Positions 33,351-44,762 of a DNA stretch of 64,000 nt are shown here, piece after piece (within the stretch, counting starts at the first letter, position 1; every line of letters begins with the position of its first letter). The DNA is from Boesenbergia rotunda (Eukaryota > Streptophyta > Magnoliopsida > Zingiberales > Zingiberaceae). Under the pieces are notes generated by a model. That model did no database searches. It saw nothing but the letters and a program-made list of their open reading frames with translations, and was not told where the DNA came from. The stretch lies in assembly GCA_024364735.1 (NCBI GenBank), contig JAGFNQ010004003.1:200250-264249 (forward strand). The letters are read 5' to 3'. Both the position numbers and the translations under genes were made by a program.

Positions 33351-33402
33351 AGAAATTTACCTCTGTGATAGTTGGCTACATTGTGCTGATAAAATTTAAA
33401 TC

Positions 33403-33532
33403 TTTTTTTCACAGCCAAAGAACTTTCAGATAAAGTTGAACAACTCCAGAATCTTGTACTAAAGAGAAGTGATACAAGTGATACCCTATGGATCACTTCT
33501 CCTAATACCAATACTAGAATTAGGTCTCGATA
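33403..33532 (+). other. Possible orphan terminal exon
   Basis: A pyrimidine-rich TTTTTTTCACAG is followed by an open frame reading AKELSDKVEQLQNLVLKRSD, then TSDTLWITSPNTNTRIRSR and a stop. Composition and heptad-like spacing resemble a coiled-coil exon, but no partner exon is visible upstream, where the DNA is repetitive. It may be the surviving 3' exon of a broken gene, or chance. Confidence 0.25.
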
Positions 33533-34405
33533 ACTAAAAGCCCACAAGGACAGAGATTACCAGAGTCATATTAGAAAATCGTAACTCAAAATAAAGTTGG
33601 TACAGATATGGTAAGAAAATGTTACTCCTCTCAAGTAAGTTATTTTGAACTTATATATCTAATTATCCAGCTTACATGATTAACTTCAAATCAAATTTCT
33701 ACCTCTCTCAAATAGCAAGAGAACCGCAGAAGAAACTTTGTCAGTTCAGGTATAATGGGTATAATATCACTTGGTTTTGCACTGTTTATATTTTTGTGTG
33801 TTTGATGCATCTATTTCATTGTTTTAGATAATGGATCAGAGGCTTGCAGCAATTTTGTTTCCAAACCCTCATGCAAAAATAATAATAATAATAATAATAA
33901 GATTGGGTAACGTTGAATCTCGGACGATCGATCCGGTTCTATGCAAGTTTTCTATCCACCATCAGGAAAAATCGGGAAACGCTCACGGCGAACGATTTGG
34001 AAGTCTAACGCCTCAAGATTCGCGTCTCATTTAGAAAAAAAATTTATATAAAAATATCATAGTCGAAGATCGACCTACGAATATCTAAAATAATAATTAA
34101 TCATTCCTAAGCTTCTAAACTCTCAACTCTCATGAGGTTCTTAGTTGGCATGGATTTTTATGTTGATAATTAAATCGAAAGCCTCGGTATTTTGGTCGTC
34201 CACAAAACAAGTGGTAATAATAATATATCCTTTTTCTTAAATGTAGAATTTCACATGGTCGGGCAAAGTGAAATTCTTTCTAAAATGCAAATAGATTTTT
34301 TTGTGTGTGTGCTTTGGCCGTTGCAACAGTCACTCAGTCAGTGTGAGAGGCACTCGTTCTGGATGAACGGGTGAGGTTTTCCTCAGCGGCTTAGCGGTTA
34401 GCGCC
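33533..34405. other. Intergenic region upstream of the PPR gene
   Basis: It contains an ATA microsatellite (33877-33901), a SINE-like copy (33899-34110) and the immediate PPR upstream sequence. No canonical TATA box is obvious near 34350. Confidence 0.5.
33899..34110 (-). repeat. SINE-like repeat copy 5
   Basis: The family core is clear (AAATCGGGAAACGCTCACGG, then CGAACGATTTGGAAGTCTAACG). It abuts the ATA microsatellite at its 3' end, where a SINE tail would lie. Confidence 0.65.
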
Positions 34406-36304
34406 ATGCCGCTCTTCCTATCGTGCTCCCAGTCGGCGCCCGACGCCGCCGCCGCACTCGACTTCCTCCCTCGATGCCGCACGCCTCGCGACGCCCGCCA
34501 GCTCCACGCCCGCCTCGTCACCTCCGGCCTCCTCCTCCGTCGCCCCGCGCCACTCCTCCGCCGGCTCTTCTACTCCCCTCACCCTCCCCTGCGCCACCTC
34601 GCCCGCCGGCTCTTCTTCTCCCTCCCCTTCTCCGACCACCGCCGCTTCCTCTGGAACGCCCTCATCGGCTCCTCCTCCCGCGGCGGCCATCCCCGCCAAG
34701 CCCTCCTCGCCTTCGCACTCATGCTCTTCGACGGCGTCGCCGCCGACGAGTTCGCCCTCTCGCTCGTCCTCACCGCCTGTTCCCGGATCTCGCGCCTTCT
34801 AGAAGGCTCTCAGATCCATGGCCTTCTGCTAAAGAGCGGCCTCGCCTCCAACCCTTACCTCCAGAACGGCTTGATTGCGTTCTATTCCAAGTGCGGGCTG
34901 CCCCACATTGCCCGAAAGGTGTTCGACAGAGTGCTCGAGAGGGACGCAGTCGCTTGGAACTCGATGATCGATGGGTACGTCAAGGATGCAAAGTTGTTCG
35001 TTGCGGAGGAGCTGTTCGACGAAATGGACACTGGAAGGAAGAATGTTGTAACCTGGAACACCATGCTCAGTGGATACACTGTGTCTGTCCGGAACATTGA
35101 CGCTGCTCGCCAACTGTTCGACTCAATGCCTGACAGAGATATGGTTTCCTGGAACTTGATGATCGATGGGTATGTGAAGTGCGGTAGGTTTGTAGATGCA
35201 GAGGACATGTTTGAGCAAATGCCTGAAAGGGATGTCATATCTTGCACCACCATTATTACCGGCTACATGGAACTCGGAAGAATTGACTCGGCCAAGAAGC
35301 TCTTTGAGGCGACGGCTGAGAAAGACTTGATCACATGGAACACCATGATGGATGGCTATGTCAAGAATGGGCTCTCCAGGGAAGCTTTGAATCTCTTTGC
35401 AAAAATGCAAAACAAAGGCAATGCTGATCCAGACAATACCACTCTAGCGACTGTTCTCACGGCGCTCACTGAACTAGGACGCATCAATGATGGAATATCC
35501 ATTCATGAGTACATTAAGAGGAGCAACTTGTCGACGGATGGTAACCTAGGGGTTGCTCTGATCGATATGTACTCTAAATGTGGTCGACTAGATGAAGCAC
35601 TGAAGGTGTTTGACATTTCAGCAAACAGTGTGGACCATTGGAATGCAATGATCAATGGTCTTGCTTATCATGGGCACGGCAATTTAGCTCTCGAACTCTT
35701 TCAGGAGATGGAGAGACGATTGCTGAAGCCTGATGATATAACATTCATTGCAGTTTTGAGTGCGTGTAGTCATGCGGGGATGGTGGACGAAGGGCTAATG
35801 TGTTTCGAGAGGATGCAAAGAGAGCATGGCTTGGAGCCAAAAGTCCAGCATTATGGATGCATGGTGGACATCCTCAGCCGAGCAGGGAAATTGGAGGCGG
35901 CTTTGGGTTTGATTCGAAGCATGCCGATGGAGCCAAATGATGTGGTGTGGAGGTCATTGCTCAGTGCTTGTAGGAACCACCAGGACCTTGACATGGGCCA
36001 AAAGCTGGTGCAATGTTTAAACGAAGAGAGGATTTGGAACTCGAGTACATACGTGCTCCTGTCGAATCTCTACGCTGGTGTAGGATTGTGGGGTGAAAAA
36101 TGGAAGTTGAGGATGTTGATGAGGAAGAAAAGTATGAGAAAGCTTCCCGGATGCAGTTGGATTGAAGTAGATGGTAATGTTTATGAGTTTGTTGTGGGAG
36201 ATCAATTGCAAACTCAAACTCAAGAGGTTAATTCTTCATTGGATGTCTGTTGCATACCCAAGTTGTACTGTTCAACAGCTTCCATAGATTGTGCATGTTT
36301 ATGA
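34406..36304 (+). CDS. CRR4: PLS-class pentatricopeptide repeat protein with E domain, CRR4-like
   Basis: This is an intronless 632-codon gene. A Pro/Arg/Ser-rich N-terminus (about residues 1-60) fits an organelle transit peptide. It is followed by a long run of PPR motifs with signatures such as RDAVAWNSMIDGYVK, DMVSWNLMIDGYVKCGR and NVVTWNTMLSGY. The C-terminal half reads VALIDMYSKCGRLDEALKVF, DHWNAMINGLAYHG, LKPDDITFIAVLSACSHAG and HYGCMVDILSRAGK, then the E motif from GCSWIEV (residues 582-588). No DYW deaminase follows. From memory, the closest known protein is Arabidopsis CRR4 (At2g45350), a plastid editing factor for the ndhD start codon. That assignment is inference. The last 30 or so residues (QTQTQEVNSS to CACL) look unrelated to other family members. 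The 5' half is very GC-rich. The ATG chosen is the first in frame. Confidence 0.88.
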   Translation: MPLFLSCSQSAPDAAAALDFLPRCRTPRDARQLHARLVTSGLLLRRPAPLLRRLFYSPHPPLRHLARRLFFSLPFSDHRRFLWNALIGSSSRGGHPRQALLAFALMLFDGVAADEFALSLVLTACSRISRLLEGSQIHGLLLKSGLASNPYLQNGLIAFYSKCGLPHIARKVFDRVLERDAVAWNSMIDGYVKDAKLFVAEELFDEMDTGRKNVVTWNTMLSGYTVSVRNIDAARQLFDSMPDRDMVSWNLMIDGYVKCGRFVDAEDMFEQMPERDVISCTTIITGYMELGRIDSAKKLFEATAEKDLITWNTMMDGYVKNGLSREALNLFAKMQNKGNADPDNTTLATVLTALTELGRINDGISIHEYIKRSNLSTDGNLGVALIDMYSKCGRLDEALKVFDISANSVDHWNAMINGLAYHGHGNLALELFQEMERRLLKPDDITFIAVLSACSHAGMVDEGLMCFERMQREHGLEPKVQHYGCMVDILSRAGKLEAALGLIRSMPMEPNDVVWRSLLSACRNHQDLDMGQKLVQCLNEERIWNSSTYVLLSNLYAGVGLWGEKWKLRMLMRKKSMRKLPGCSWIEVDGNVYEFVVGDQLQTQTQEVNSSLDVCCIPKLYCSTASIDCACL

Positions 36305-36922
36305 TACTTATCTTGCTCTTTTTTTTTCAACATTTATATGATTTTTTAGACACAGGATTTGTCGCTTTAGTATTGCTTTGATTACTAGATAAAATCATCA
36401 ATTGTCAGTTTAAATTTATATAAACCGTTAAAATCAAACAAAACTATTTAAATTTTGAAATATATATGTATATATATAAAACAGCATGTCAACTGATGAT
36501 TTTTTTTATTTCCTAATTTAAATAAATTTTGTTATTAGTTATAAATTAATTATTAATGACATTGGTATTTAATTAATTCTTTTGAACTGAATTAAGTTAA
36601 AAAAATTTAATTTGATTTCAAGCCAAGATAAAATAATTTACTTTTTTATAAAAAAATGAAATATATCACTTTGAAATATATTATAATTTGAGAAAAAAAG
36701 CATTTTTTACTAGGGATAAAAGAGGACGCGTGTTAAAAAAATATACAAAAATTCGATTTGCAAGATTTCGAAGCTTTCACAGTTCATCATTCATTTATCA
36801 TCAATGTTTTGTTATTTACATCAAAGAAATATATGCAATTGTAGTAGACACATACCAGACTTGTCATTATCTATATATGTTAAAGAGTGGTCCGGGCTGA
36901 GCATCACGCATATGATGGCCTA
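36305..36922. other. Short intergenic region between convergent genes
   Basis: This is AT-rich sequence holding the 3' ends of the PPR gene and the AAA ATPase gene, whose stops are about 620 bp apart. No other feature is seen apart from a TATATATGTATATATATA run near 36460-36478. Confidence 0.6.
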
Positions 36923-39900
36923 TCAATTTGAACCGAATTCTTCATTCCATCGCTGCAGCTCCTCCCACTTGCTCTTCTGCAAGCTTGGTCTGATCACTGC
37001 CATTGCTTTCTGAAAATCTCCGAATCTTAATGGCCTCACCTGAATTCAAAGTTAATTAAATAAAAGTTATAATTTAGAAAAAGCATTAGGATTTAGAATT
37101 CTAATGTTTATCTCCATCAAACAAGCTAAACATATAAGGCAGCAGTTTGTGTTGTGTCATCTTAATTATATCATAAATCAAGTTATTCCAGTCAATATAA
37201 ACATAAATGCATATCACATTGTTACATTCATGATGTTATCGTGTTGCGAACTGTATACTACAACTGAAACCGAGAATCATATCGCCCATTAATATATTCT
37301 GTGCTCAATGTATAATACAACGGGACTAATGGTTAATTAGACATACAACATATAAATCTCTACAACGGGCCGTCTATAGAATTGTGTTCAGCAAAGAGTT
37401 CTCACCCTCATAGCAAGAGTTAGTTTATGCACATTCTGAGAAAGCAAGAACTAGTAGAGACATTGGTTATCATCAAATAAACAACATACTTGTTTTGCAA
37501 TACTCGACATGATATTTCAGATGCAGACGCTAAGAAAGACGCTAAGAAAGCATAACGTCATAGTAGGAGATCACTCTTTTTTTATGCCATCATGAACAAT
37601 CAACTTGATAGTGTTCAGGATTAATAGTTTCCTAGTAATATCGATGCATAAACTAGCAATGCTAGAAGTGGAAACAAATTAGTCCAGACAGGTGTAAATC
37701 TAACACGAACAGTTAGGGTAAGATTCACATAAACATGGCTCGATAACTATGTTGACACATAAATATAACTCAAAAGGAACTTATGTAACTTGTAAACACT
37801 AACTGAAATGTAAAAGATAGCATTATAGGAAGGTTGATATTCACCTGGCTAGCACTTATACTAAGAATATTCTGAGGACCCAACTCTCTGATGGGCATCA
37901 TGGCAGCTTCTTCACACAAGGCTTGTAAATCACTCCCAGAATACCCTGAATGTATATAACCACACAACTAAGTGGAAAAGGACAAGTATTTCATTATGCA
38001 TGTAATGGGAAAAGATATTATACCATCTGTAATCCTGGCAAGTTTTTCCAGATCGCCACCTGTAGTGTAAATTAAGCATTAAGATTGGACAAAAGATCAG
38101 TTTTGCGTGTGTGCGCGCGCGCGCGCGTATAATGTTATGGAAACAGACATTTTATGCTTACTTGGCAAGGAATATGCTCTTCCTTTTAGTTGATTCTTGA
38201 GGAGAAGTTTCCTGACATTTTCATCTGGTAGTGGGATGTATATTCTCTTAACCTGATTTATCAATTGGATATTAATGAGAAGGTAAAAGCACAATATCCA
38301 ATATTTATTTTGGGAAAAGAATGTAAAAAGTGCAGGCATGCTATAATTGTACCCAAGGTTAATTTACAAATTAAAAGAATATTATAATCTGATAGGCAAA
38401 GCAGCTAAAGCTACTTTGCAAACACAATATTTTTTAGCTTCAAATTATTCAGTGAATGTTTCTTTTTTCTCACAAGTCATGTATTCCCTTGTCAGTTTAG
38501 TGTGGTGTGACAAAACAACAAATACATTAGAATTTGAAATTCAAAAGGAGAAGGGAGAGACAATTAATTTTAAATGACCTTCTGTTCAACAGTGTTCTTT
38601 CATCACCAAACACAAGAGTCTAGTTACCTTTCCATTTACCATCAATCTTTAGATCCTATCCCAAAAATAACTAAATTACCATAGGCCGTTCCACAGTTTA
38701 AAGTGCTAGTTTCCCATATTGGTTTTTAGTCAATGATCAGAATGGTATTGTCTACGTGCTGAGATCAACCAAGACACCAGGTTAGGAAGAAGATGCAGAA
38801 AAAATATCTTGATATTCAGTTTGTTATCAAAAACAACCTAACTTGTCTGAGCTAAACCTGATAGAGATAAAGTTTTATGCTATCTTTCTCACTTCCAAGT
38901 TTTTTAAAACATTTATATCAAGATAAGGTAGTATCAAAATTTATAAGTGTCAAATGGGCCATGCTCCACAAGGTTCATGTCACTCTTAGCATAGTCTCAT
39001 TATGGCAGGTCACAGTATCGAGCAAGCCATGGGATCACATAAGGTCGTGATAAGCATCCATGCAAACATTAAAAACGAGGTCCAATGATGAAACCACAAT
39101 GAGATGCAAGTTTCCTCTCTTGTTTTTTAGGGCTCCCTTTTACATGATATATCAATTATCAACATTGCTGCCTGACATAGATTTTAAGTTAAACTAAACA
39201 TAAAAGCAATAGGAAGAAAGTCCTAGAAGAATATAAACCCATGTAACAAATTTATTCTAGGCATGTCAGGAGTTAATATTTTACCCACCAGCCTACGTAG
39301 AACAGCATCATCTAATTCCTGAGGTTTATTAGTTGCACCTGCAAAAATATTTAACCTCAGAACACAATATATGTGCAAAGTAGATAAAGCTAAATCAGAT
39401 ATGACCTAACAAAATATGTATGTTAACCTAAAATTGAGAGGCATGTCCTCACCAATTACGATTACCAAATCATTCTGATTTGAAGTCACCCCATCAAACT
39501 GGACTAGGAACTCTGACTTTAGCCTTCTACTTGCATCATTCTCATTAGCAACTCTATTGGACAAAACACTGTCTATCTTCAGAATGAAAAATGCAAACTT
39601 AATCAGATTAATCTTAACGTACGATATGAGAAAAAATCGGCAAAACCCCTAAGGACATAAACATGTTTCGTAGTGAGAATAATTGATGAAATTCATAGAT
39701 CATGATTAAAAAAAAAGGAAATATTTTTTAACATCTAACAACATTGTTTGAAAAGTCTCCAATCTAATTCAAGGAACAGTAGACAAAGAATAAAATTATT
39801 CACGATCCACAACTTAAATCAAACAATTCAGAAGGAGTAGCAAGAATACTTGCTTGTATCTAACTGCTTCTGAAGGAAACAAGGATACATGCCAATTTAC

Positions 39901-42760
39901 TAATAGCATAGAAGCATTTCTTCATTATAGAACCTTTGATATGCGATACAAGTTTTTGAGTTTCTTAATTTCTACCTCCTCCTTTAGAATCTTCACGATA
40001 CCAGGTTTCAGCGATTTTATGTTTCAAGGATTCATACTGCTGAATTCATCAGATTGTTTTCTCAGTCAACAAAGAATTAAGCCAAACATTCATCAAGAAG
40101 AAAAGTTTTAACTTGACCAAAAATTTCACCTCCTAAATGTAAGCTTCAAGAAAAGCAGGGATGTTTTAGCACTCCAGTTCATACTCAGTAATTAGACTAC
40201 TTTAACTGGCAAATTTTTTCACAAATATATTGAAGCTTTAGAAACTATCCACTTTGCTGCTGATGATACTTTTATTTCATGAGAAAAACTATATTGAAAC
40301 CACAATCAAAAGACAAATGTTAAACGTTCATAAACCAAGGTGATTTTAGACATAGCTTAGTGGATTCTATGATTCAACACTCCAGTCTATACTCAGTACT
40401 TCGGCTACTTTAACTGGCAAACTTTTTCACAAATATATTGAAGCTTCAGAAACTATCCACTTTGCTGAGGACATTTTTATTTCATGAGAAAAACTATATT
40501 GAAACCTCAATCAAAAGACAAATGTTAAACATTCATAAACCAAGGTGATTTTAGACATAGATTATTGGATTCTATGATTCAATAAGTATGATAGCTGTAG
40601 GAATTCCAGATAGAATAAGCTAAGACATAAACACACATATATGGAAGTGAACACTATCATGGTTCCACACTCATTATTAACTTTTCACCACCTAATCATC
40701 TCTTGTTCATGAATTACAAAGAACAACAAACTAATCTATGTGCCACGAGGCTTATTTCCATCTACCATCATACTAAACTATAGTTGTCAAGCATTCCCTA
40801 ATTTGATAAAGGAACTCTTTCTAATCCTAATTACAAGTTTTATTTTTATTTTTATTTTTATTTTTTTTTAAAAACTGATGAAGTGCATTCAAATAACCTA
40901 TCATGGTATATATGTGTGTTTGTATAATGTATGGAATAACTCACTTCATCCATGAAGATTACAGATGGCTGCCTAGCAACAGCAACCTCGAAAAGAGTAC
41001 GAACAAGCTTCTCAGCTTCTCCAACCTATTTCACCAATAATTGAAAATGACAGAAGATAGTATCATCAAACTTTCCAGATAAATAATATATACAACCTCT
41101 TTTTTTCAAGAAAAAAAAACCTATATACGGCAATATCATGTACCCATTTTGAAGTTAAAGATGAAGCAGAAACATTAAAAAACGTTGCCTCTGATTCTGA
41201 TGCAACAGCTTTGGCAAGCATTGTTTTCCCATTACCAGGTGGACCAAAGAGGAGAAGACCTAATATATACAAATTTAAAATCCAAAAGTCAGGGATCCTC
41301 TTATTCAAAGTTTGCAAATATCAACTAAAGATGTACCTCTAGCTGGTTTTCGAAGACCGGTAAAAAGGTCTCTTCTTTTAGTCGGTAAAATTACCATTTC
41401 CATAAGAGTTTGCTTGGCCTTGTCAAGACCAGCTTCACATCAAACATGAATGGGTCATACCGACTTAGAAAATATATTTGAAAGAAAATATTTCAAAATA
41501 CAATTTAATTATGATCTAATAATTTCATACCAACATCATCCCATTTAATAGCGGGGCTTCTGTCCACTATTGCAGTGTTAATCATTTCGACCAGACGGCA
41601 ATCCTGATTTTTGGATACTGGCTTTGAGTTTTCAATATCATTCTTTTGACTAGACAAGATTTTTGTAGTTTTCCGTGCAGTGGGAACCCTAGACATGATA
41701 GGTCTGCTTGAACTAGTGCTTGGGTAGGTCTACAAAGTTACATCAATGGCAATTGAGAGAAAGGAAATATGGAAGATTCATATTCAGTAGCTATTGTTGA
41801 ACCCAACAACAAAACAAAGAACTCCTGTGACAATTTAGTATCTCAAAACCAGATTATTTTAGCAAGCAAAAACATTTGAATACCTGAAAAGAAAATTAAA
41901 AATATTAAGTACTCCTATTCAGTTCTCAACAGTATATAAAGCTAGAGAAGAGACTAAAATAATATATATAGCAGCTTTGCAAATCTCTAGATAAATCATA
42001 GGACACATGAATCTAGCATCCATCTCTCAAACTGCACCAGAAAATAACATAGTTCACTCGAATAAGTGATGATGGTATTTGAATGCATTCAAATTGAATT
42101 CATAGTGGAGAAATTACTCACAATTCAACTAGGAGATGCATACCTTAGTGGACGGCTCAGCTTTTCATAAGAAAGAAGAAAAGCAAATAGTAAGTTTTCT
42201 AGGAAAACAAGGAAAAAATGTTCTAGAAAGAAGCATACACAATTGATTTGCTTTCCACAAAAAGGATTACCAGTCCTCTGCAATAGCACCTGTAGTCTAT
42301 CCGCGACCTGCTGCTGCCATTTGGAAATCTTTTGCCGATAGGTGTTAGCTTGGCTCTTCTCCCTGCAACAGCAAAACATCAGCTCGGGCTCAGCAAACCC
42401 CCTAAACCATTAATCGCAACGGACCAATAAATCCTGGCGAATGTCCGACCTCAAAGAGAGGACATCTGGGACTCGGACGGCCTTAGCCTCGAGCATGACG
42501 CGCTGCGCGTTTCGGTAGTGGGCGATGGCGTCGTCTGCAAGGCCCCACTCCTCGGCCCGGACGGCCATGTCAATCTCCTCCTTGGCCAGCTCGAAGTATC
42601 CCTTGAGCTTGAGGGCGACGCGCTCGGCGACGACGTCGGGAGGCGCGGCCGAGGGAAGGGAATCCGTGGCGCCGTTGGTGGAGGAGCTCGGCGGCGAGCG
42701 GTCGGCTGAGGGGGAGAAGAATCCGGAGAAGGAATCGACCAGATTGCGGAGGAGGCTCAT
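36923..42760 (-). CDS. MIT-domain AAA ATPase of the spastin/fidgetin group, complete, 13 exons
   Basis: Exons, in order: 42450-42760, 42271-42362, 42144-42160, 41531-41729, 41337-41432, 41144-41259, 40945-41025, 39453-39576, 39289-39338, 38162-38252, 38024-38059, 37845-37945, 36923-37039. All junctions are GT-AG and keep frame, giving 476 residues. The N-terminus holds a MIT-type helical domain (about 46-125, LKLKGYFELAKEEIDMAVRA). A low-complexity linker follows, then the AAA module: Walker A GPPGNGKT (244-251), Walker B VIFMDEID (299-306), GATNKPQELDDAVLRR with the arginine finger pair (360-361), and the C-terminal GYSGSDLQALCEEAAMMPIR and IRPSLQKSKWEEL typical of the meiotic AAA clade (spastin, katanin, Vps4). 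Members sever microtubules or remodel ESCRT polymers; which applies here is not decided. It resembles Arabidopsis At2g45500 from memory. Confidence 0.95.
38104..38128. repeat. TG/CG dinucleotide microsatellite in intron 10 of the ATPase gene
   Basis: TGCGTGTGTGCGCGCGCGCG is an alternating purine-pyrimidine run, a candidate for Z-DNA formation. It lies about 35 bp inside the intron from the exon 10 donor. Confidence 0.85.
40170..40585. repeat. Tandem duplication of about 208 bp in intron 7 of the ATPase gene
   Basis: Two copies (40170-40377 and 40378-40585) share nearly all bases, starting CACTCCAGT and ending GATTCTATGATTCAA. Differences are scattered substitutions and a small deletion. Confidence 0.9.
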
Positions 42761-44762
42761 CGGCGGGGCATGAATTCGATCTAGCTGCGCGAGAGGACCA
42801 GGAAAGGGAAAGATCCAGAAGCAATTAAAGAATAATGATACCTATAGAACCCCAAAAAAAAAACCTCCAAGTGAACCGGTTCGCCGGAAATCAAACCGAA
42901 CCACATCGACTCAAATTGAACCGGTTCGCCAATTGTTTAAATCAGATGGGATGTCGTTTTGGCGACCAGAACAGAGAAGAGAATAACAGGCTCAAATAGC
43001 ATTATAAATATGCATCTCTTTTATATTTTTATATATTTAAATAGAACAACAAAACAATAAAATTACAATCAATTTTATTTATGAAGTGTCAATAAACTTA
43101 ACGATTCGAGTCTTTTAACCTCTGATGTATCTTATACTTTCTTTTATATATTGAATGAATATAAATAAAAACTTTAGCGGGCTTTCAGATTTATCATGAA
43201 TACTTTAACAACAAATTAGAAAAACCACCCCACAATTCCATTTGTCAGCTTATAAACCAATTTTTAAATCACGATGAGAAAATTTTAAAATGGAAACCGA
43301 ACAAAAATCATATAGCTAGTGAGTCCCAAAAAAGTACCTATCCCATTTATCCCGCTCCCCGACGATATCTGATGAGTCGTCCAATTATCGATCGGACACT
43401 ACCGATGAATTTTGATCGTCGTACCGAATCAAATGATATCCTAGAAAAACGGTGAATCAATTACAATCTCGTCGGATTCGACGGTGAATCCGACGAGATC
43501 GCAATTGCGACGATCCCGATGGGTTCACCATATCTCCTAAGGTATAATTTTATTCAGGACGACGGCCGATGATGTCCAATCAACAATCAGACGGCTCGCC
43601 GGCCGTTGTCAAAGAGCGGGATAGAGACTTTTTTTAGGACAGAGGATCTGCCCTCGCCAAATTGACCATTTTTCATTAAGCCAATAAAAAATTTTTCTTC
43701 CATTTTTAGTATAAAAATGCATCAAACAATAGACAAAAGTATGACTTCATACTAAATAAATCAAGTCGGAACGATGGGAGAACGAGAGGAAAAAGTTGTA
43801 CACGCTTTGAAAACTTATAAGCCATCTGTCTACAATTTCACTACATTCCTTGTACGGGCAAGAATTATAAAATATTCTCACAGGAAAATTAATAATTAAT
43901 AGATAAATATTATTACTATGAAATTTAAAATTAAAATTAAACAAAGTCAATATATTCATCTTTTCTACGCACTAATTACAATATCCAAACTAATAATCCT
44001 ATCATTTACCCAAACATCCACGATTCGATCCCAGCTACGTCACATTTTGTAAAAAAATTTCCTCCAAATGAGACGCTGGACTTCTAGACTGCCCACCGCG
44101 AGCACTTCTCGATTTACCCTGATGACCGATGAAAAATTTCCGTGGGACCGAACCAGTCATCCCAAATTCAATTTGTCTGCTGCCAATTCATCATTTTTTT
44201 AGACGAATTAACAGAAACGTCAGAAGCGAACAAATCGTCTTTCGCTACCAGAACTACGCTATAAAATACTCTAATAGATCCTAAAATTAATTTAGGACAG
44301 ATATAAAATACTTCATTAGATATATAACCTCCTCATATATTGTATAGGACAAAATATCCCTTAAAATTTAGTTATTTATATTTAACCAAAAAGCCGACGA
44401 GATTAGACCATCTAGGATGAGCAACTACACTATAATCGTATCATAGAGAAACAACTTAACGGCGTAAAATGAAGCCTTTAAACTTACATCACAAAAAGCA
44501 TTTTCATGGTAGAAGAGCATTTTAAAACAGTGAATACTAAGCAAGACCATCAAACAGCTGAAATTTTACCACCAGAAAGTTGCTCATATCATCTGTGTGA
44601 ACTCGGATAAATGTTTCAAAGCCTTAAATGTTCAGAACACCTTCGTGGGCAAAGAAAAATCCAACCATTTATGGGAAGGAAAACTACATGGAAATAACTT
44701 ATCGACGAAAAGATAACCTTCCATATCTCTGTATATTGTGTATGTACTGCCGGCCGACCAGC
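42761..44762. other. Intergenic region between the ATPase and CID genes
   Basis: It contains the ATPase upstream region (no clear TATA box), a GC-richer patch at 43320-43640 with a 14-bp-arm hairpin (43466-43499), a SINE-like copy (43990-44170), and the CID gene 3' region. No gene is supported. Confidence 0.6.
43990..44170 (+). repeat. SINE-like repeat copy 6 (opposite orientation)
   Basis: It contains GATTCGATCCC (B box, 44022-44032), then AAATGAGACGCTGGACTTCT and ACCGATGAAAAATTTCC. It is the reverse-complement orientation of copies 1-5 and lacks the CTCGTTAATCG tail. Confidence 0.68.

Noticed and set aside
34418..35410. Long frames on other frames and the minus strand over the PPR gene
   Set aside because: The GC-rich 5' half of the PPR gene lacks stops in other frames; only the plus frame from 34406 shows PPR motifs.
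43466..43499. Rho-independent-type terminator hairpin
   Set aside because: The genome is eukaryotic; a GC hairpin there has no terminator meaning for pol II genes.
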